Source of the DNA: JAUSFM01 sp964343705
GTDB lineage: Archaea; Nanobdellota; Nanobdellia; Woesearchaeales; UBA12501
DNA: 64,000 bases
Direction: 5' to 3'
Assembly (NCBI GenBank): GCA_964343705.1
Contig: CAYFJX010000002.1
Coordinates: 164,345-228,344 of the forward strand
Made by a program: the position numbers and the translations under genes. The notes under the pieces are model-generated. The model had not been told where the DNA came from. It saw nothing but the letters and a program-made list of their open reading frames with translations, and did not search any database. Shown here piece after piece: positions 25,934 to 33,788 of the stretch; within the stretch, counting starts at the first letter, position 1, and each line of letters starts with the position of its first letter.

Positions 25934-25999
25934 TATCGCCCAAACAGCGTTCAGAAGGTCCTGGTTGCATTCACAGCCAGCTATCCCATTCTGACGGGC
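25934..25999 (-). promoter_or_regulatory. Structured leader of uS2 mRNA
   Basis: On the minus strand GCCC (25999-25996) can pair with GGGC (about 25941-25938), TCAGAA with TTCTGA, and CTGG with CCAG, giving a nested stem of three helices with internal loops. A TATA-like TTTAAATAC at about 26025-26033 places the transcript start near 26000, so the whole structure lies in a roughly 100-nt untranslated leader, unlike the leaderless genes nearby. Autoregulation by uS2 is a reasonable guess only. Confidence 0.4.
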
Positions 26000-26041
26000 T
26001 CTAGTAAGCATGGAGAAACAGGGGGTATTTAAAGCTTTGGG

Positions 26042-26890
26042 TCAGCGTTCCATTATAAATGCTGTTCTTGGCTCGTCTTCATTAGCATATACATGACGAG
26101 GGTTGGAAAAGCCAAAGATTTCAAGAGCTTGCACTGCAAAGTTCGGTGCGAGCACATCTATTCCTTCTTGATAGCCACCAGCAACATACGTGTGAACTCT
26201 GCGCAGGTATTGTAATGCTTGTATTGCGGTAAGGTCAAGAAGTTCACCATACGTGTCATGCGGTCCAATGTTTGCTACAACAACCTCAATGTCTGTTGCA
26301 AACTGTTTTTGAAATTCAACATCTGAAAGGTCTGCTTGCCTAAGGGTAACTTTGCCTGGGTCAATATTGTTTGCTTTCAAATGATAACCAAAGAGTTCCA
26401 AGAGCTCTTCATCAGTGTCAACAGCAGTTACATGTGCAGCACCTCGCTTTAAAGCAATAAGGCTCTGTACACCATCTCCACAGCCAAGATCCAATACGTG
26501 CTTGTCTTTCACATCAACTTGTGTCATGGCATAGGCAGTAAGTGCAGAGTAAAAATTGTGAATTTTAAGTGCAAGGACACTAACAAAATCATGGAGGTAG
26601 ATAACACGATCCTGTGCAACTCCTTTCAGAGCGTCTGGTAGTTCAGCTTCTACTTCATCCTGTAAGTTATGATCAAGAAAAAAATAATCACCAATACGCG
26701 CATAATGTTGTTGTCTAAAGGCGTCTTTTTCATCTCGGTCTGCTGTGTACCCTCGTTCAAACGGAATTGCTTGCTTATCAAATCCTAAGAAAATTTGTTT
26801 CGTGGCAACAAGTCCTACTGTATCTTCATCAACAGGCCACAATGTAGCAGCAAGCTCATCAATACCAGGTGTTCTCAGCACAGGTTCCAT
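26042..26890 (-). CDS. SAM-dependent methyltransferase, PrmA-like
   Basis: Class I methyltransferase. Motif I is VLDLGCGDGVQSLIALKRGA, followed by VTAVDTDEELL and VEVVVANIGPHDTYGELLDL, a form seen in ribosomal protein and small-molecule methyltransferases. The first roughly 115 residues are a separate unrecognised domain. The acceptor is unknown. A TATA-like CTTAAATATC (around 26913-26921) is 27 nt before the ATG, giving a leaderless monocistronic transcript. Confidence 0.8.
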   Translation of the reverse strand: MEPVLRTPGIDELAATLWPVDEDTVGLVATKQIFLGFDKQAIPFERGYTADRDEKDAFRQQHYARIGDYFFLDHNLQDEVEAELPDALKGVAQDRVIYLHDFVSVLALKIHNFYSALTAYAMTQVDVKDKHVLDLGCGDGVQSLIALKRGAAHVTAVDTDEELLELFGYHLKANNIDPGKVTLRQADLSDVEFQKQFATDIEVVVANIGPHDTYGELLDLTAIQALQYLRRVHTYVAGGYQEGIDVLAPNFAVQALEIFGFSNPRHVYANEDEPRTAFIMER

Positions 26891-26940
26891 GCCCGAATGG
26901 ATAAAGAAATGATATTTAAGTGTTGTGTAGGTAAATAGTT

Positions 26941-27558
26941 CTATTGAACAAATTCACAATGATCTAATTGTGGTTTAACTTCTGCTAGTTTTGCTTCTAA
27001 TGCTCCTTCTTCTTCAGGAGTAAGTGATGGTTTAAATTGCCATTCACCAAAAGGAACGGTGTTTCCTTCATACTCTTCTCCATCTTCTGTGTATACCACA
27101 GCGCCTAGTTGCATATTGCCACCTGTTTTCATTCCATAAAATAAAGCAGCTGCTTCAGCACTTGGAGCTCGCACTTTCACTTTATCACTCAATATTCCCA
27201 CTTCATATACATGTGTTTCATCAGGAGCTTGAAGTTGTTCTACATATGCTAGCACAAGCTCTTGAAATTGCTGGCCACGAGCAAGTTGTATGTCTCGATC
27301 ACCAAGATGATCATTATAGCCATGAAATCGATAACTGGCTTTACCATCTGCTTGGTGTTCTGTCCCAAAGAATTTAGCACCCATAAAAGGCCGCCAATCC
27401 ATGCCACCAGATTCTCGCACTGTTTCCATCCCCCTAGCGTTAAGTATGTCTTTGTCAATAGCATCTGGTGTGATTTCATACGCCTGACAAAATAGTTCAT
27501 AGATCTTAAAGAGTTCAGGGTTGGTTAGTTCTCGTTCTAATGTAAATTCCACTGGCAT
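26941..27558 (-). CDS. Conserved-looking protein of unknown function
   Basis: 205-aa soluble acidic protein with no signal or membrane segment and no motif I recognise. It begins MPVEFTLERELTNPELFKIY and contains aromatic-rich stretches (DWRPFMGAKFFGTE, SYRFHGYNDHLGDRD). A TATA-like CTTAAATAG at about 27579-27587 lies about 27 nt before the ATG, so it is a genuine transcribed gene. Even beta strands with a helical C-terminus could fit a small-ligand-binding fold, but this is not supported further. Confidence 0.7.
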   Translation of the reverse strand: MPVEFTLERELTNPELFKIYELFCQAYEITPDAIDKDILNARGMETVRESGGMDWRPFMGAKFFGTEHQADGKASYRFHGYNDHLGDRDIQLARGQQFQELVLAYVEQLQAPDETHVYEVGILSDKVKVRAPSAEAAALFYGMKTGGNMQLGAVVYTEDGEEYEGNTVPFGEWQFKPSLTPEEEGALEAKLAEVKPQLDHCEFVQ

Positions 27559-27594
27559 AAAATAGGGGGGAACGAAATACTATTTAAGATTTTG

Positions 27595-27628
27595 TAAAAA
27601 AAGAGAAATAAAAAGAATATAAAAAGAG
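27595..27628 (-). terminator. Poly-U terminator after the TRAM gene
   Basis: Directly after the TRAM stop codon the minus strand has several runs of five to seven T, the usual archaeal termination signal. No hairpin is needed or seen. Confidence 0.55.
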
Positions 27629-27643
27629 TGTTACGTGTGAACC

Positions 27644-28081
27644 TTATTCTTCTTTAGGTTCTTCTTCCGCAGGAGCTTCTTCCTCTGCAGCAGGTTCTTC
27701 AGCTTCCTCGGCCGGAGCATCTTCTGCAGGAGCGTCGTCGCCATCAGCAGGAACTTCTTCGTTAGGTTCAGTAGATTCTTCTTCACCGAAATCTTCTGAA
27801 GCTTCAGGTGCTTCGTCAGCTGGTGCAGCTTCTTCTGCAGCGCCTTCTTCTGCTTCGCCAATTTTTTCAGCAAAGCCTACTTTTCGAAGAACTTTAGTGA
27901 CACGTACTTTGATTTGGTCACCTTCTCGGGTGTTTGGTACAAAAAGAACAAATCCGTCCTTCTTAGCAATACCATCTCCCTTTTCTCCTACTGCCTCGAT
28001 GGTTACATCAAGTTCATCTCCAACGTTTACAGGAACTCGCCCAGGGCCGCCGGAAAACCCGCGTCTTTCACCATATGCCAT
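27644..28081 (-). CDS. TRAM-domain RNA-binding protein with acidic tail
   Basis: A single TRAM domain spans about residues 14-75 (VNVGDELDVTIEAVGEKGDG, then GFVLFVPNTREGDQIKVRVTK, then VGFAEKIGE). Archaeal single-TRAM proteins act as cold-shock-like RNA chaperones. The last 65 residues are almost only Glu, Ala, Pro and Asp, which is unusual for this family. The frame extends to 28150, but GGTGAAAT before the ATG at 28081 and the start MAYGERRGFSGG fix the N-terminus. A TATATAAA box at about 28154-28161 predicts a roughly 50-nt leader. Confidence 0.88.
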   Translation of the reverse strand: MAYGERRGFSGGPGRVPVNVGDELDVTIEAVGEKGDGIAKKDGFVLFVPNTREGDQIKVRVTKVLRKVGFAEKIGEAEEGAAEEAAPADEAPEASEDFGEEESTEPNEEVPADGDDAPAEDAPAEEAEEPAAEEEAPAEEEPKEE

Positions 28082-28184
28082 ATGTATTTCACCTATTATA
28101 TTCAATTTCAATGAGCACAGAAAACCCGTGCTTAGCCCGTGAGAACCCACTTTTCTATATAAAGCTATGGGTTTACAAAGGGGG

Positions 28185-28202
28185 TAAAAAGAAAAGAAAA
28201 AG
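28185..28202 (-). terminator. Poly-U terminator after radA
   Basis: The minus strand has CTTTTTCTTTTCTTTTTAC immediately after the radA stop codon, a typical archaeal termination signal. Confidence 0.55.
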
Positions 28203-28204
28203 TG

Positions 28205-29233
28205 TTATTTAATGTCTTTCAAGCCATCAGTTGTGACGTAAAACCCACATTCTCCTTCTGGCTTGTCTGGACTGTCAACCAGCTTAGCAACACGACTGCC
28301 CTTTTTGCCTTTACGTAGGTAGAGCCTAAATGTTGATGCGTGAGCAACAATGTGGCCACCAATTGCCTGGGTGGGATCACCAAAGAACGTGTCTGGCTTT
28401 GCCATAACTTGGTTTGTTACATACACTGTTAGGTTGCAAGTGTCTGCAAGTTTCATAAGAAGGTGCATGTGCTTGTTGAGCTTTTGCTGCCTGCTTGCAA
28501 GTGTTCCTCGACCAATAAACTCTGCTCTAAAGTGTGCAGTGAGTGAATCAATAATCACCAGTTTCACATTAAGACCTTGCTTCTGAATAAGATCTTCTAC
28601 TTTTTCAGCAAGTACCATTTGGTGGTCTGAATTGTACGCACGTGCTACCTTTATGTTTGATAAGACCTTTTGCGGGTCAAGACCTGCTCCTTCAGCAAGT
28701 TGTTTGATTCGTTCTGGCCTAAACGTATTTTCTGTGTCAATGTACACTGCAACAGCAGTTGGATCTTGCTTTTGAACATTAATGCAGAGGATGTTTCCAA
28801 TCTGTGTTTTTCCAGATCCAAACTCACCAAAGCATTCGGTGATTGCTCCTGTTTCAAAGCCACCTCCCATCATTTCATCAAAACTTTCACTACCAGTAGG
28901 AATCTTGGTTACTCGCTCTCTTTTTTTGAGAAGGTCATCGCCTGACTCAAAGCCCATGTCCATGGTGTCACGGGCAGCATTAATCATTTTTCGTGCCACT
29001 GATTCTGAAACACCAGTTGCTTCAACAAGCTCGCCAGGTGTTGCCACTGCAATCGCCATGGGTTCATTAAAACCACACTCCCGTAGTTTTTGAGCTGTTG
29101 CTGCTCCAACTCCAGGCAGGTCTTCAAGCAAGCTTTTCTTGAGTGTTTCTGCTGGGATCTGGATATTGATCATTTCTTCTTCTATTTTCTCTTCCTGTTT
29201 TTCTTCTTGTTGTTCTTCCATTTGTTTTGTCAT
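28205..29233 (-). CDS. radA: DNA repair and recombination protein RadA
   Basis: Archaeal RecA/Rad51 recombinase that forms filaments on single-stranded DNA. An acidic N-terminal stretch is followed by an HhH domain (LEDLPGVGAATAQKLRECGF, residues 36-55), then the ATPase core with Walker A GEFGSGKT (136-143), Walker B VKLVIIDSLTAHFRAE, and TNQVMAKPDTFFGDP and GGHIVAHASTFRLYLRK. No intein is present. Upstream start codons GTG 29242 and ATG 29239 exist, but GGTGAT places initiation at 29233 (MTKQMEEQ). Length 342 aa. Confidence 0.96.
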   Translation of the reverse strand: MTKQMEEQQEEKQEEKIEEEMINIQIPAETLKKSLLEDLPGVGAATAQKLRECGFNEPMAIAVATPGELVEATGVSESVARKMINAARDTMDMGFESGDDLLKKRERVTKIPTGSESFDEMMGGGFETGAITECFGEFGSGKTQIGNILCINVQKQDPTAVAVYIDTENTFRPERIKQLAEGAGLDPQKVLSNIKVARAYNSDHQMVLAEKVEDLIQKQGLNVKLVIIDSLTAHFRAEFIGRGTLASRQQKLNKHMHLLMKLADTCNLTVYVTNQVMAKPDTFFGDPTQAIGGHIVAHASTFRLYLRKGKKGSRVAKLVDSPDKPEGECGFYVTTDGLKDIK

Positions 29234-29270
29234 AGACATCACCTTCTTATATTTTTTATGTATAGGGGGT

Positions 29271-29287
29271 TAAAAAAGAAAAAAAGA
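29271..29287 (-). terminator. Poly-U terminator after the 86-aa gene
   Basis: The minus strand reads CTTTTTTTCTTTTTTAAC just past the stop of the small gene, separating it from radA. Confidence 0.5.
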
Positions 29288-29548
29288 TTAGGCTGCACTA
29301 TCTGCTAGGGATAAGTACTTGTAGGCTTCATACAAGACCAGTTGTGCCTTTGGCAAGTCGGTTTGACGCAGGGAACTGGTGTTTTTCCAGTTGCCTTCCT
29401 TGTCCTTGTATGATCGCTCAAAACTTATTGTTTTGAACTCATTCTCAACACCATCCTTAATAGTGGTGTTTCTCCAGACTGTTGCGCAGATTGCGCCAAC
29501 TCTAAATTTCTTCTCTGGGGTATTTTTGGGTATGTTTGTTTGTTCCAT
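29288..29548 (-). CDS. Small conserved-looking protein behind a structured leader
   Basis: 86-aa soluble protein. The N-terminal 12 residues are polar; the rest forms one compact domain with KKFRVGAICATVWRNTTI, EFKTISFERSYKDKEGNWKN and TSSLRQTDLPKAQLVLYEAY. The alternation of strands followed by a helix and the conserved-looking aromatic and basic residues suggest a nucleic-acid-binding domain, but I cannot name the family. The ATG at 29548 is fixed by GGAGGCGAT with 8-nt spacing; longer in-frame starts up to 29599 lie inside the leader structure. It has its own strong promoter and terminator. Confidence 0.8.
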   Translation of the reverse strand: MEQTNIPKNTPEKKFRVGAICATVWRNTTIKDGVENEFKTISFERSYKDKEGNWKNTSSLRQTDLPKAQLVLYEAYKYLSLADSAA

Positions 29549-29742
29549 ACATATCGCCTCCATTGTGTTATCTCTGCGTACAGTTGTGTGACCACACACT
29601 CAAGTTGGGGTGGGCCAGTCTGTGTTTCTGCGGTGTTGGGGAGGTTCCTCCTTTGCATCGCAGATGCAAAGATAACTTGCTATTCGCTTTTTGTTTCAAT
29701 TCCCGCATTACATTGCTGCAGGATGGGGCACACGCACATGCT
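29549..29742 (-). promoter_or_regulatory. Structured 5' leader with possible anti-SD switch
   Basis: This fills the gap between the small gene and its TATA box. On the minus strand, GTTATCT (29676-29670) can pair with AGATAAC (29573-29567) and close a roughly 105-nt domain. Inside are TTTGCATC-TGC-GATGCAAA (29670-29652) and, directly after, GGAGG-AA-CCTCC (29651-29640), plus GTGTG-TGGT-CACAC (29599-29586). The CCTCC (29644-29640) could alternatively pair with the true ribosome binding site GGAGG (29561-29557). That is the layout of a translational on/off switch. It could also be an independent small RNA. No known class is recognised. Confidence 0.5.
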
Positions 29743-29764
29743 ATACTATTTGTTCAGAGGGTTG

Positions 29765-29868
29765 TTTATATACCTGACGCGCACATGTCCAGTGTCCAGT
29801 GGGGGTATGATATGGTGCTTACACTGGTTCTGGTAGTTGAATTTGGGAGAATGAGGGGTGTCCAGTGG
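29765..29868 (-). promoter_or_regulatory. Promoter with repeated CACTGGACA elements
   Basis: The minus strand has a strong TATATAAA at 29765-29772. Upstream are two overlapping copies of CACTGGACA (29801-29793 and 29794-29786) and a third at about 29867-29859, with a shorter inverted copy near 29822-29828. Repeats directly upstream of a TATA box are typical positions for an archaeal activator. The neighbouring double Lrp regulator is a candidate binder; this is inference. Confidence 0.5.
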
Positions 29869-29869
29869 T

Positions 29870-30913
29870 CTACCCTTTCTGCTTTAGCACATTTCTATCA
29901 ATAGCCTTTGGCATGGGATTGTAAATGTGTTCCTTGTAGGCAATCCATGCTTCGTAGTTCTTTATCACATTAGAAAATGTTCGTTTGATGCTCTTGATAA
30001 CTTGGTGGTACTTGGTTGGGTGGCTGGCAACAATGTACATAAGCAAGTCCCAGCCGCCAAGTGTTTTCGCAGCACGCATGATGTGTGGGTGTTGTCGTAG
30101 GAATTCTTCAAATTTTTGCTCGTTTTGTCGATTAAACACTTTGAGTTCAACCGTGTACGTGTACCAGTTGTAGTTGAGCAATGAATAATTAACAAGGGTG
30201 GTGAACTTCCGTATCACACCTTCTTTAAGGAGTTTCTTGATTCTGTACGTGATGGTATCAGGACTCATGCCTAATTTTTTCCCTAGTTCATACGTGGATG
30301 CTCGTGCATTGGCACTGAGCAACCGTAATAGTTTCAAATCTTTCTTGTCAATGTGTACTTTGTCAAGGCGTTGGTCTGGCACTTTTTCAAATGCTTGTTT
30401 TGCTTTTTCAACAAGAGGAGGTATGTACTGTGACTTGTAACGCTTAATAATCTCAACTTTGTCTTTTTCAATAACCACATGAGAAAACTTTTCTGTTATG
30501 TTAAGAATTATGCTGTCAAATTCTAACAAGTCTTTTGCAATGAGTACGACTTCTAAATCCCACCTGTCATTGTATTCAAGCACGCTTTCAACATCTGGGT
30601 GCGTGCTCAAGTGCGCAATAAGTCGTTCTTGTTCTTTTGTGTCAAGCTCATCCATAAGAACAAATACATGGAATAAATAGTATCCTAGTTTTCCATAGTT
30701 AAGACTAGGAAAGAATTTGATGATAACACCTTTTTCTTCCATGCGTTTAATACGGTAATTAATAGCATCTCGGGAAAGCTTGACTTTTTTTGCAATTTGT
30801 GTGAGTGGCATTCGAGAATTCTCACCAAGCAACATGAGAATTCGCTTATCCTTCATATCAAGCTTGATATCTTGTGCAAGATGATCATAGTTAATACGTC
30901 CTTTATCAATCAT
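29870..30913 (-). CDS. Tandem Lrp/AsnC-family transcription regulator (two HTH, two sensor domains)
   Basis: Two complete Lrp modules in one 347-aa chain. Module 1: winged HTH at about 18-70 (RILMLLGENSRMPLTQIAKK) and a sensor domain to about 150 (HVFVLMDELDTKEQERLIAH). Module 2: HTH at about 190-240 (KLLRLLSANARASTYELGKK) and a sensor to about 330. Ordinary Lrp proteins have one module (about 150 aa). Covalent pairing would make a pseudo-dimer with two possibly different binding surfaces. A TATA-like box is 25-27 nt upstream, with a perfect inverted repeat just beyond it, suggesting autoregulation. Confidence 0.88.
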   Translation of the reverse strand: MIDKGRINYDHLAQDIKLDMKDKRILMLLGENSRMPLTQIAKKVKLSRDAINYRIKRMEEKGVIIKFFPSLNYGKLGYYLFHVFVLMDELDTKEQERLIAHLSTHPDVESVLEYNDRWDLEVVLIAKDLLEFDSIILNITEKFSHVVIEKDKVEIIKRYKSQYIPPLVEKAKQAFEKVPDQRLDKVHIDKKDLKLLRLLSANARASTYELGKKLGMSPDTITYRIKKLLKEGVIRKFTTLVNYSLLNYNWYTYTVELKVFNRQNEQKFEEFLRQHPHIMRAAKTLGGWDLLMYIVASHPTKYHQVIKSIKRTFSNVIKNYEAWIAYKEHIYNPMPKAIDRNVLKQKG

Positions 30914-30933
30914 ACCCTTTTAAGGGAAACTTT

Positions 30934-30959
30934 TCTATAATAATGTTTCTATGAGAAAC
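30934..30959 (-). promoter_or_regulatory. Promoter and palindromic operator of the Lrp gene
   Basis: An AT-rich TATA-like sequence (minus strand ATTATTATAG, around 30936-30945) abuts GTTTCT-CAT-AGAAAC (30959-30945), a perfect 6-3-6 inverted repeat on the BRE side. Binding there would compete with TFB, so it is a likely autoregulatory operator. Confidence 0.5.
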
Positions 30960-31109
30960 ACTCTTTAGTCGTATTTTCTTACCATAAATTGCGGTATTTG
31001 GGATATTTTTCAACAATACCTTATAAAAGAGTTCTTACCTTCTTTGTGAAACTACTGGTGTTCAGCACAATAAAGAATAAATACCTAACACAAAATCCGA
31101 TTTGATACT
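30960..31109. promoter_or_regulatory. Intergenic region upstream of the SPFH operon
   Basis: Divergent spacer between the Lrp gene and the SPFH island. GAATAAATACC at 31076-31086 is about 28 nt before the ATG at 31110 and is the probable core promoter. A second TATA-like CTTATAAAAG lies at 31020-31029 within a weak GGTATT...AATACC inverted repeat. I see no gene in it. Confidence 0.45.
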
Positions 31110-31934
31110 ATGACAACAGCACTTATACAACAAGAAAGTGGACTTGAAGACGTATGGCAAGACCTTTTTAAACAACTAGAAGATGAACAAGTATCTGACT
31201 TGTCACGACGTGTTGATTTATACTTTGAAGACAGTGCCAGGGCAATGGAACTTGCAAGCATGGGAGTAGACGCATCGTATCATGGCGAACTTTCAAGGGT
31301 TATTAAGCAAGAGATACTGCCTGCGTATGAACAGTATCAACAAGAAAAAACCGCGATTTTGGAGAAAAAGGCAGACAGAAAGCTATGGAAATATGTTGTT
31401 GGTACAGTCCTCATAGGGAATGTTTTAGAGGCTATTGTTACACGAGGTAAATCAATGCGTCCACCTGTTTTTGTAGTAACTGGAATAGCTGAGACGATTG
31501 TAGGGACTTTACTGTATGGGATTGTAAACCTTGCTGACCGAATGCGTATAGATGGTGCACGTAAGCGACTTGAAAAAACAGTTACAAGTATTGCAAGTCG
31601 TGCCGACCAAAAACACTTATATCGCCAACACTTAGAGGTTATTGGTCAAGATCTCATGGAAGCAGATGCCATTGGGATTCTTAGTACCTATGACAATGCT
31701 CGTGATTTCTGGGCTGATTACAAACGTGCTCGTATTGCAGACCCAACAAACACGCATGCAATTGAACAGCTTGGGCTTCCTGCTTTTTCTGCTTTTTTAC
31801 ACCAGCACTGTGATGATGAATACACAAACCTACGACGAAATCAGCGATGGGATAAACTATTTGTCATGGCTCATGAGTATTTTTTAGAACAAAAGAATGA
31901 TTATGCATTAACACACTTGGAGGGATTACAATGA
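31110..31934 (+). CDS. Membrane protein of unknown function, first gene of the SPFH operon
   Basis: 274 aa. Residues 1-90 are soluble and helical, two membrane segments lie at about 93-112 (WKYVVGTVLIGNVLEAIV) and 121-145 (FVVTGIAETIVGTLLYGIV), and the last 125 residues are soluble with many charged and aromatic residues. Both termini are probably cytoplasmic. I do not recognise the family. Its stop overlaps the next gene by 4 bases (ATGA), so it is translationally coupled to an SPFH-like lipoprotein and may be its cytoplasmic-side partner. Confidence 0.7.
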   Translation: MTTALIQQESGLEDVWQDLFKQLEDEQVSDLSRRVDLYFEDSARAMELASMGVDASYHGELSRVIKQEILPAYEQYQQEKTAILEKKADRKLWKYVVGTVLIGNVLEAIVTRGKSMRPPVFVVTGIAETIVGTLLYGIVNLADRMRIDGARKRLEKTVTSIASRADQKHLYRQHLEVIGQDLMEADAIGILSTYDNARDFWADYKRARIADPTNTHAIEQLGLPAFSAFLHQHCDDEYTNLRRNQRWDKLFVMAHEYFLEQKNDYALTHLEGLQ

Positions 31935-32791
31935 GAAACTTAGGAACTATAGTTGCTGCTGCGGGTACTGCCATTGCTTTGATGGGGGTAGCGAGTTGCG
32001 GCCAAGACATACCAGAAAATCATGTGGGAGTACGAAAACGAGTTGGAGGAGTTGTTGAATTTTTTGACGGACCTCAATGGGGGATGTTCTTTCCACCTGT
32101 TTCAGCTGAATGGGATGGCAGACGATGCATTGATTTGCCACTCAAAGAGGCAGGAGAATCAGCTGACTCAGAAGAAAGTCAAGCATACGCTGTTGCAGAT
32201 GGTTACTTAATGATTGATATGGTGGTATGCTACAAATTAAGCAAAAAGCCAGAAGACAGAGAAAAGTGGTGGGTGAAAATTCAAAACGCAGAAACAGAGT
32301 TTCCACGATCAGTAGAAGGTGTTGCACGTAGTGCAGCAAATGCTTATACGCGAGGTGAAATTTTAAATGAAAACCATGCACGTGCAACTGTGCCAGGTGT
32401 CCAAAAAGAAAGTGCCAAATCAGCAAAGCCTGCGTTTTACCAGCAAGTAGCTCTTGATCTTAGAAACTCTGACATTAATGATCGATATGGGGTTGATAAG
32501 GATTCGTATGCAGTTTGGCCAGGAAACTTTTCACCCTTACAAAAATCTGTACAAGCAGATCTTGATAGGCAACGACAAAATATTATCAATGAAGGTCATG
32601 CAGAAGCATCTAAGTTTAGAGAAAAGCGAGATGCTGTACGAGCAGGTGTGGATGCAGAGTATGCTAAGTTTCTTAATGACTTAACACCTATGCAGGTTCG
32701 ATACCTCAGAACTCTTGATACAACAGGAGCAATTGGTACTGTAGCCAAAGTCAAAGAACAACAAGTAGACGTTATTGTCTACCAACCATAG
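31931..32791 (+). CDS. SPFH/prohibitin-like lipoprotein 1
   Basis: Signal sequence MRNLGTIVAAAGTAIALMG followed by a lipobox-like VASC (C23). The start of the mature part, IPENHVGVRKRVGGVVEFFD, with GPQWGMFFPPVSAEW resembles the opening strands of SPFH (stomatin/prohibitin/HflK) domains, and the middle YLMIDMVVCYKL with VEGVARSAANAYTRGE fits the SPFH core. A basic helical segment (about 215-240) follows, as in band-7 proteins. Family assignment is by pattern, not by search. It is followed by a second, similar lipoprotein. Confidence 0.65.
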   Translation: MRNLGTIVAAAGTAIALMGVASCGQDIPENHVGVRKRVGGVVEFFDGPQWGMFFPPVSAEWDGRRCIDLPLKEAGESADSEESQAYAVADGYLMIDMVVCYKLSKKPEDREKWWVKIQNAETEFPRSVEGVARSAANAYTRGEILNENHARATVPGVQKESAKSAKPAFYQQVALDLRNSDINDRYGVDKDSYAVWPGNFSPLQKSVQADLDRQRQNIINEGHAEASKFREKRDAVRAGVDAEYAKFLNDLTPMQVRYLRTLDTTGAIGTVAKVKEQQVDVIVYQP

Positions 32792-32801
32792 GGTGATCAA
32801 C

Positions 32802-33788
32802 ATGAAACAAAAAAAACACATAGGACATGCGATAACAGTTGGGGCACTAGGGATGTTGCTTTTTGCAACTGGCTGTGAACGACCAACAAAACAAGAGTCA
32901 ACCTACAGAACCAGTTTCGACAACGAGTACTCTTGGGAAGGCATGGGACCAGACATGCGGCGCTGGGGTATCTTTACTGATGTGGAGACTGTTTCACACA
33001 GAAGAGAAGTGGTGCATTTTCCTCCACAACAAACAGCTCCTGAGCAAGCACCTCAACAAGATGGTCAGCGAGTTCGGCGACGTTCACAACTTGAAATAGA
33101 AACTGAGCAAAGCTTTGTAACAGCTGATGGTCAGATCATGATTCAAGAGTTGATCATTGCCTACAATGTTAAGACAGATGCTGATTCTGTGAAGAGACAT
33201 CACATTGACCACCACCCCCAACAGAAATACTTGCTGGCAAAAAATCTTGAAGGATTGTGTAGAACATTCCTGCAAACAAAGTCGCTTGGTGAAGTTGAAG
33301 GTCATCAAGACAAACTTGGTCAAGAATTGCTTGGTTATCTTCAGGCATTCAAGGTAGGGGGAACACCCATATATGACAAAGCAGGCAACTTCACACATTT
33401 TGAAGGAGGTTACACCATTGAGCAAGAGTGGGGCATTGAAATCACTGAAGTGACTCCACGAAAAATACGACCACCAGCATACGTACGAAATGCTCACAAT
33501 GAAAAAGCAGATATCATAGCTCGTGGTCGATCAGAGTTTGAATCAGCACAAAACCATGCAACACAGCGGCTTGCAAAACTTAATGGAAGGAAGCAAATCA
33601 TTCAGAAAGTTGGAGATGATGAAGAAGCTATTTCCTACCTTAACAACCAAGCAGTGACTGACATGGTAGAGCGACTTGGGCCAGGTAACATCAAACATTT
33701 AAAGATTTACACTGGTGTTGCTAATTTTGGTGGTGATGCTAGTCCTGCTACAGCTCGAGCTCTTGATGCCCCAACCTACCAAAAATAG
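32802..33788 (+). CDS. SPFH/prohibitin-like lipoprotein 2
   Basis: Signal sequence then FATGC (C25) as a loose lipobox. The mature part mirrors the previous gene: a strand-rich region, then a version of GQIMIQELIIAYNVKTDAD, then a helical region rich in Glu/Gln/Ala (ADIIARGRSEFESAQNHATQ). The frame is open from 32775, but GGTGATC before the ATG at 32802 fixes the start. Two related lipoproteins in tandem recall HflK/HflC pairs, which form large membrane cages; here the anchors would be lipids outside the cell membrane. Confidence 0.62.
   Translation: MKQKKHIGHAITVGALGMLLFATGCERPTKQESTYRTSFDNEYSWEGMGPDMRRWGIFTDVETVSHRREVVHFPPQQTAPEQAPQQDGQRVRRRSQLEIETEQSFVTADGQIMIQELIIAYNVKTDADSVKRHHIDHHPQQKYLLAKNLEGLCRTFLQTKSLGEVEGHQDKLGQELLGYLQAFKVGGTPIYDKAGNFTHFEGGYTIEQEWGIEITEVTPRKIRPPAYVRNAHNEKADIIARGRSEFESAQNHATQRLAKLNGRKQIIQKVGDDEEAISYLNNQAVTDMVERLGPGNIKHLKIYTGVANFGGDASPATARALDAPTYQK

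Noticed and set aside
25899..25970. 24-residue N-terminal extension of uS2
   Set aside because: Does not resemble S2 and lies in the structured leader; the later ATG gives the normal length. Comparison with relatives would settle it.
25941..26000. Folded uS2 leader considered as a tRNA
   Set aside because: No T-loop GTTCRA, no anticodon arm and no proper acceptor stem.
29688..29705. Minus strand GGGAATTGAAAC resembles the end of some CRISPR repeats
   Set aside because: It occurs once, with no spaced copies and no cas genes in the window. It lies in the leader of the 86-aa gene.
29570..29742. Leader region considered as RNase P RNA or SRP RNA because of GGAGGAA and stable hairpins
   Set aside because: Too short, and the other conserved RNase P blocks and the SRP helix 8 loops are missing.
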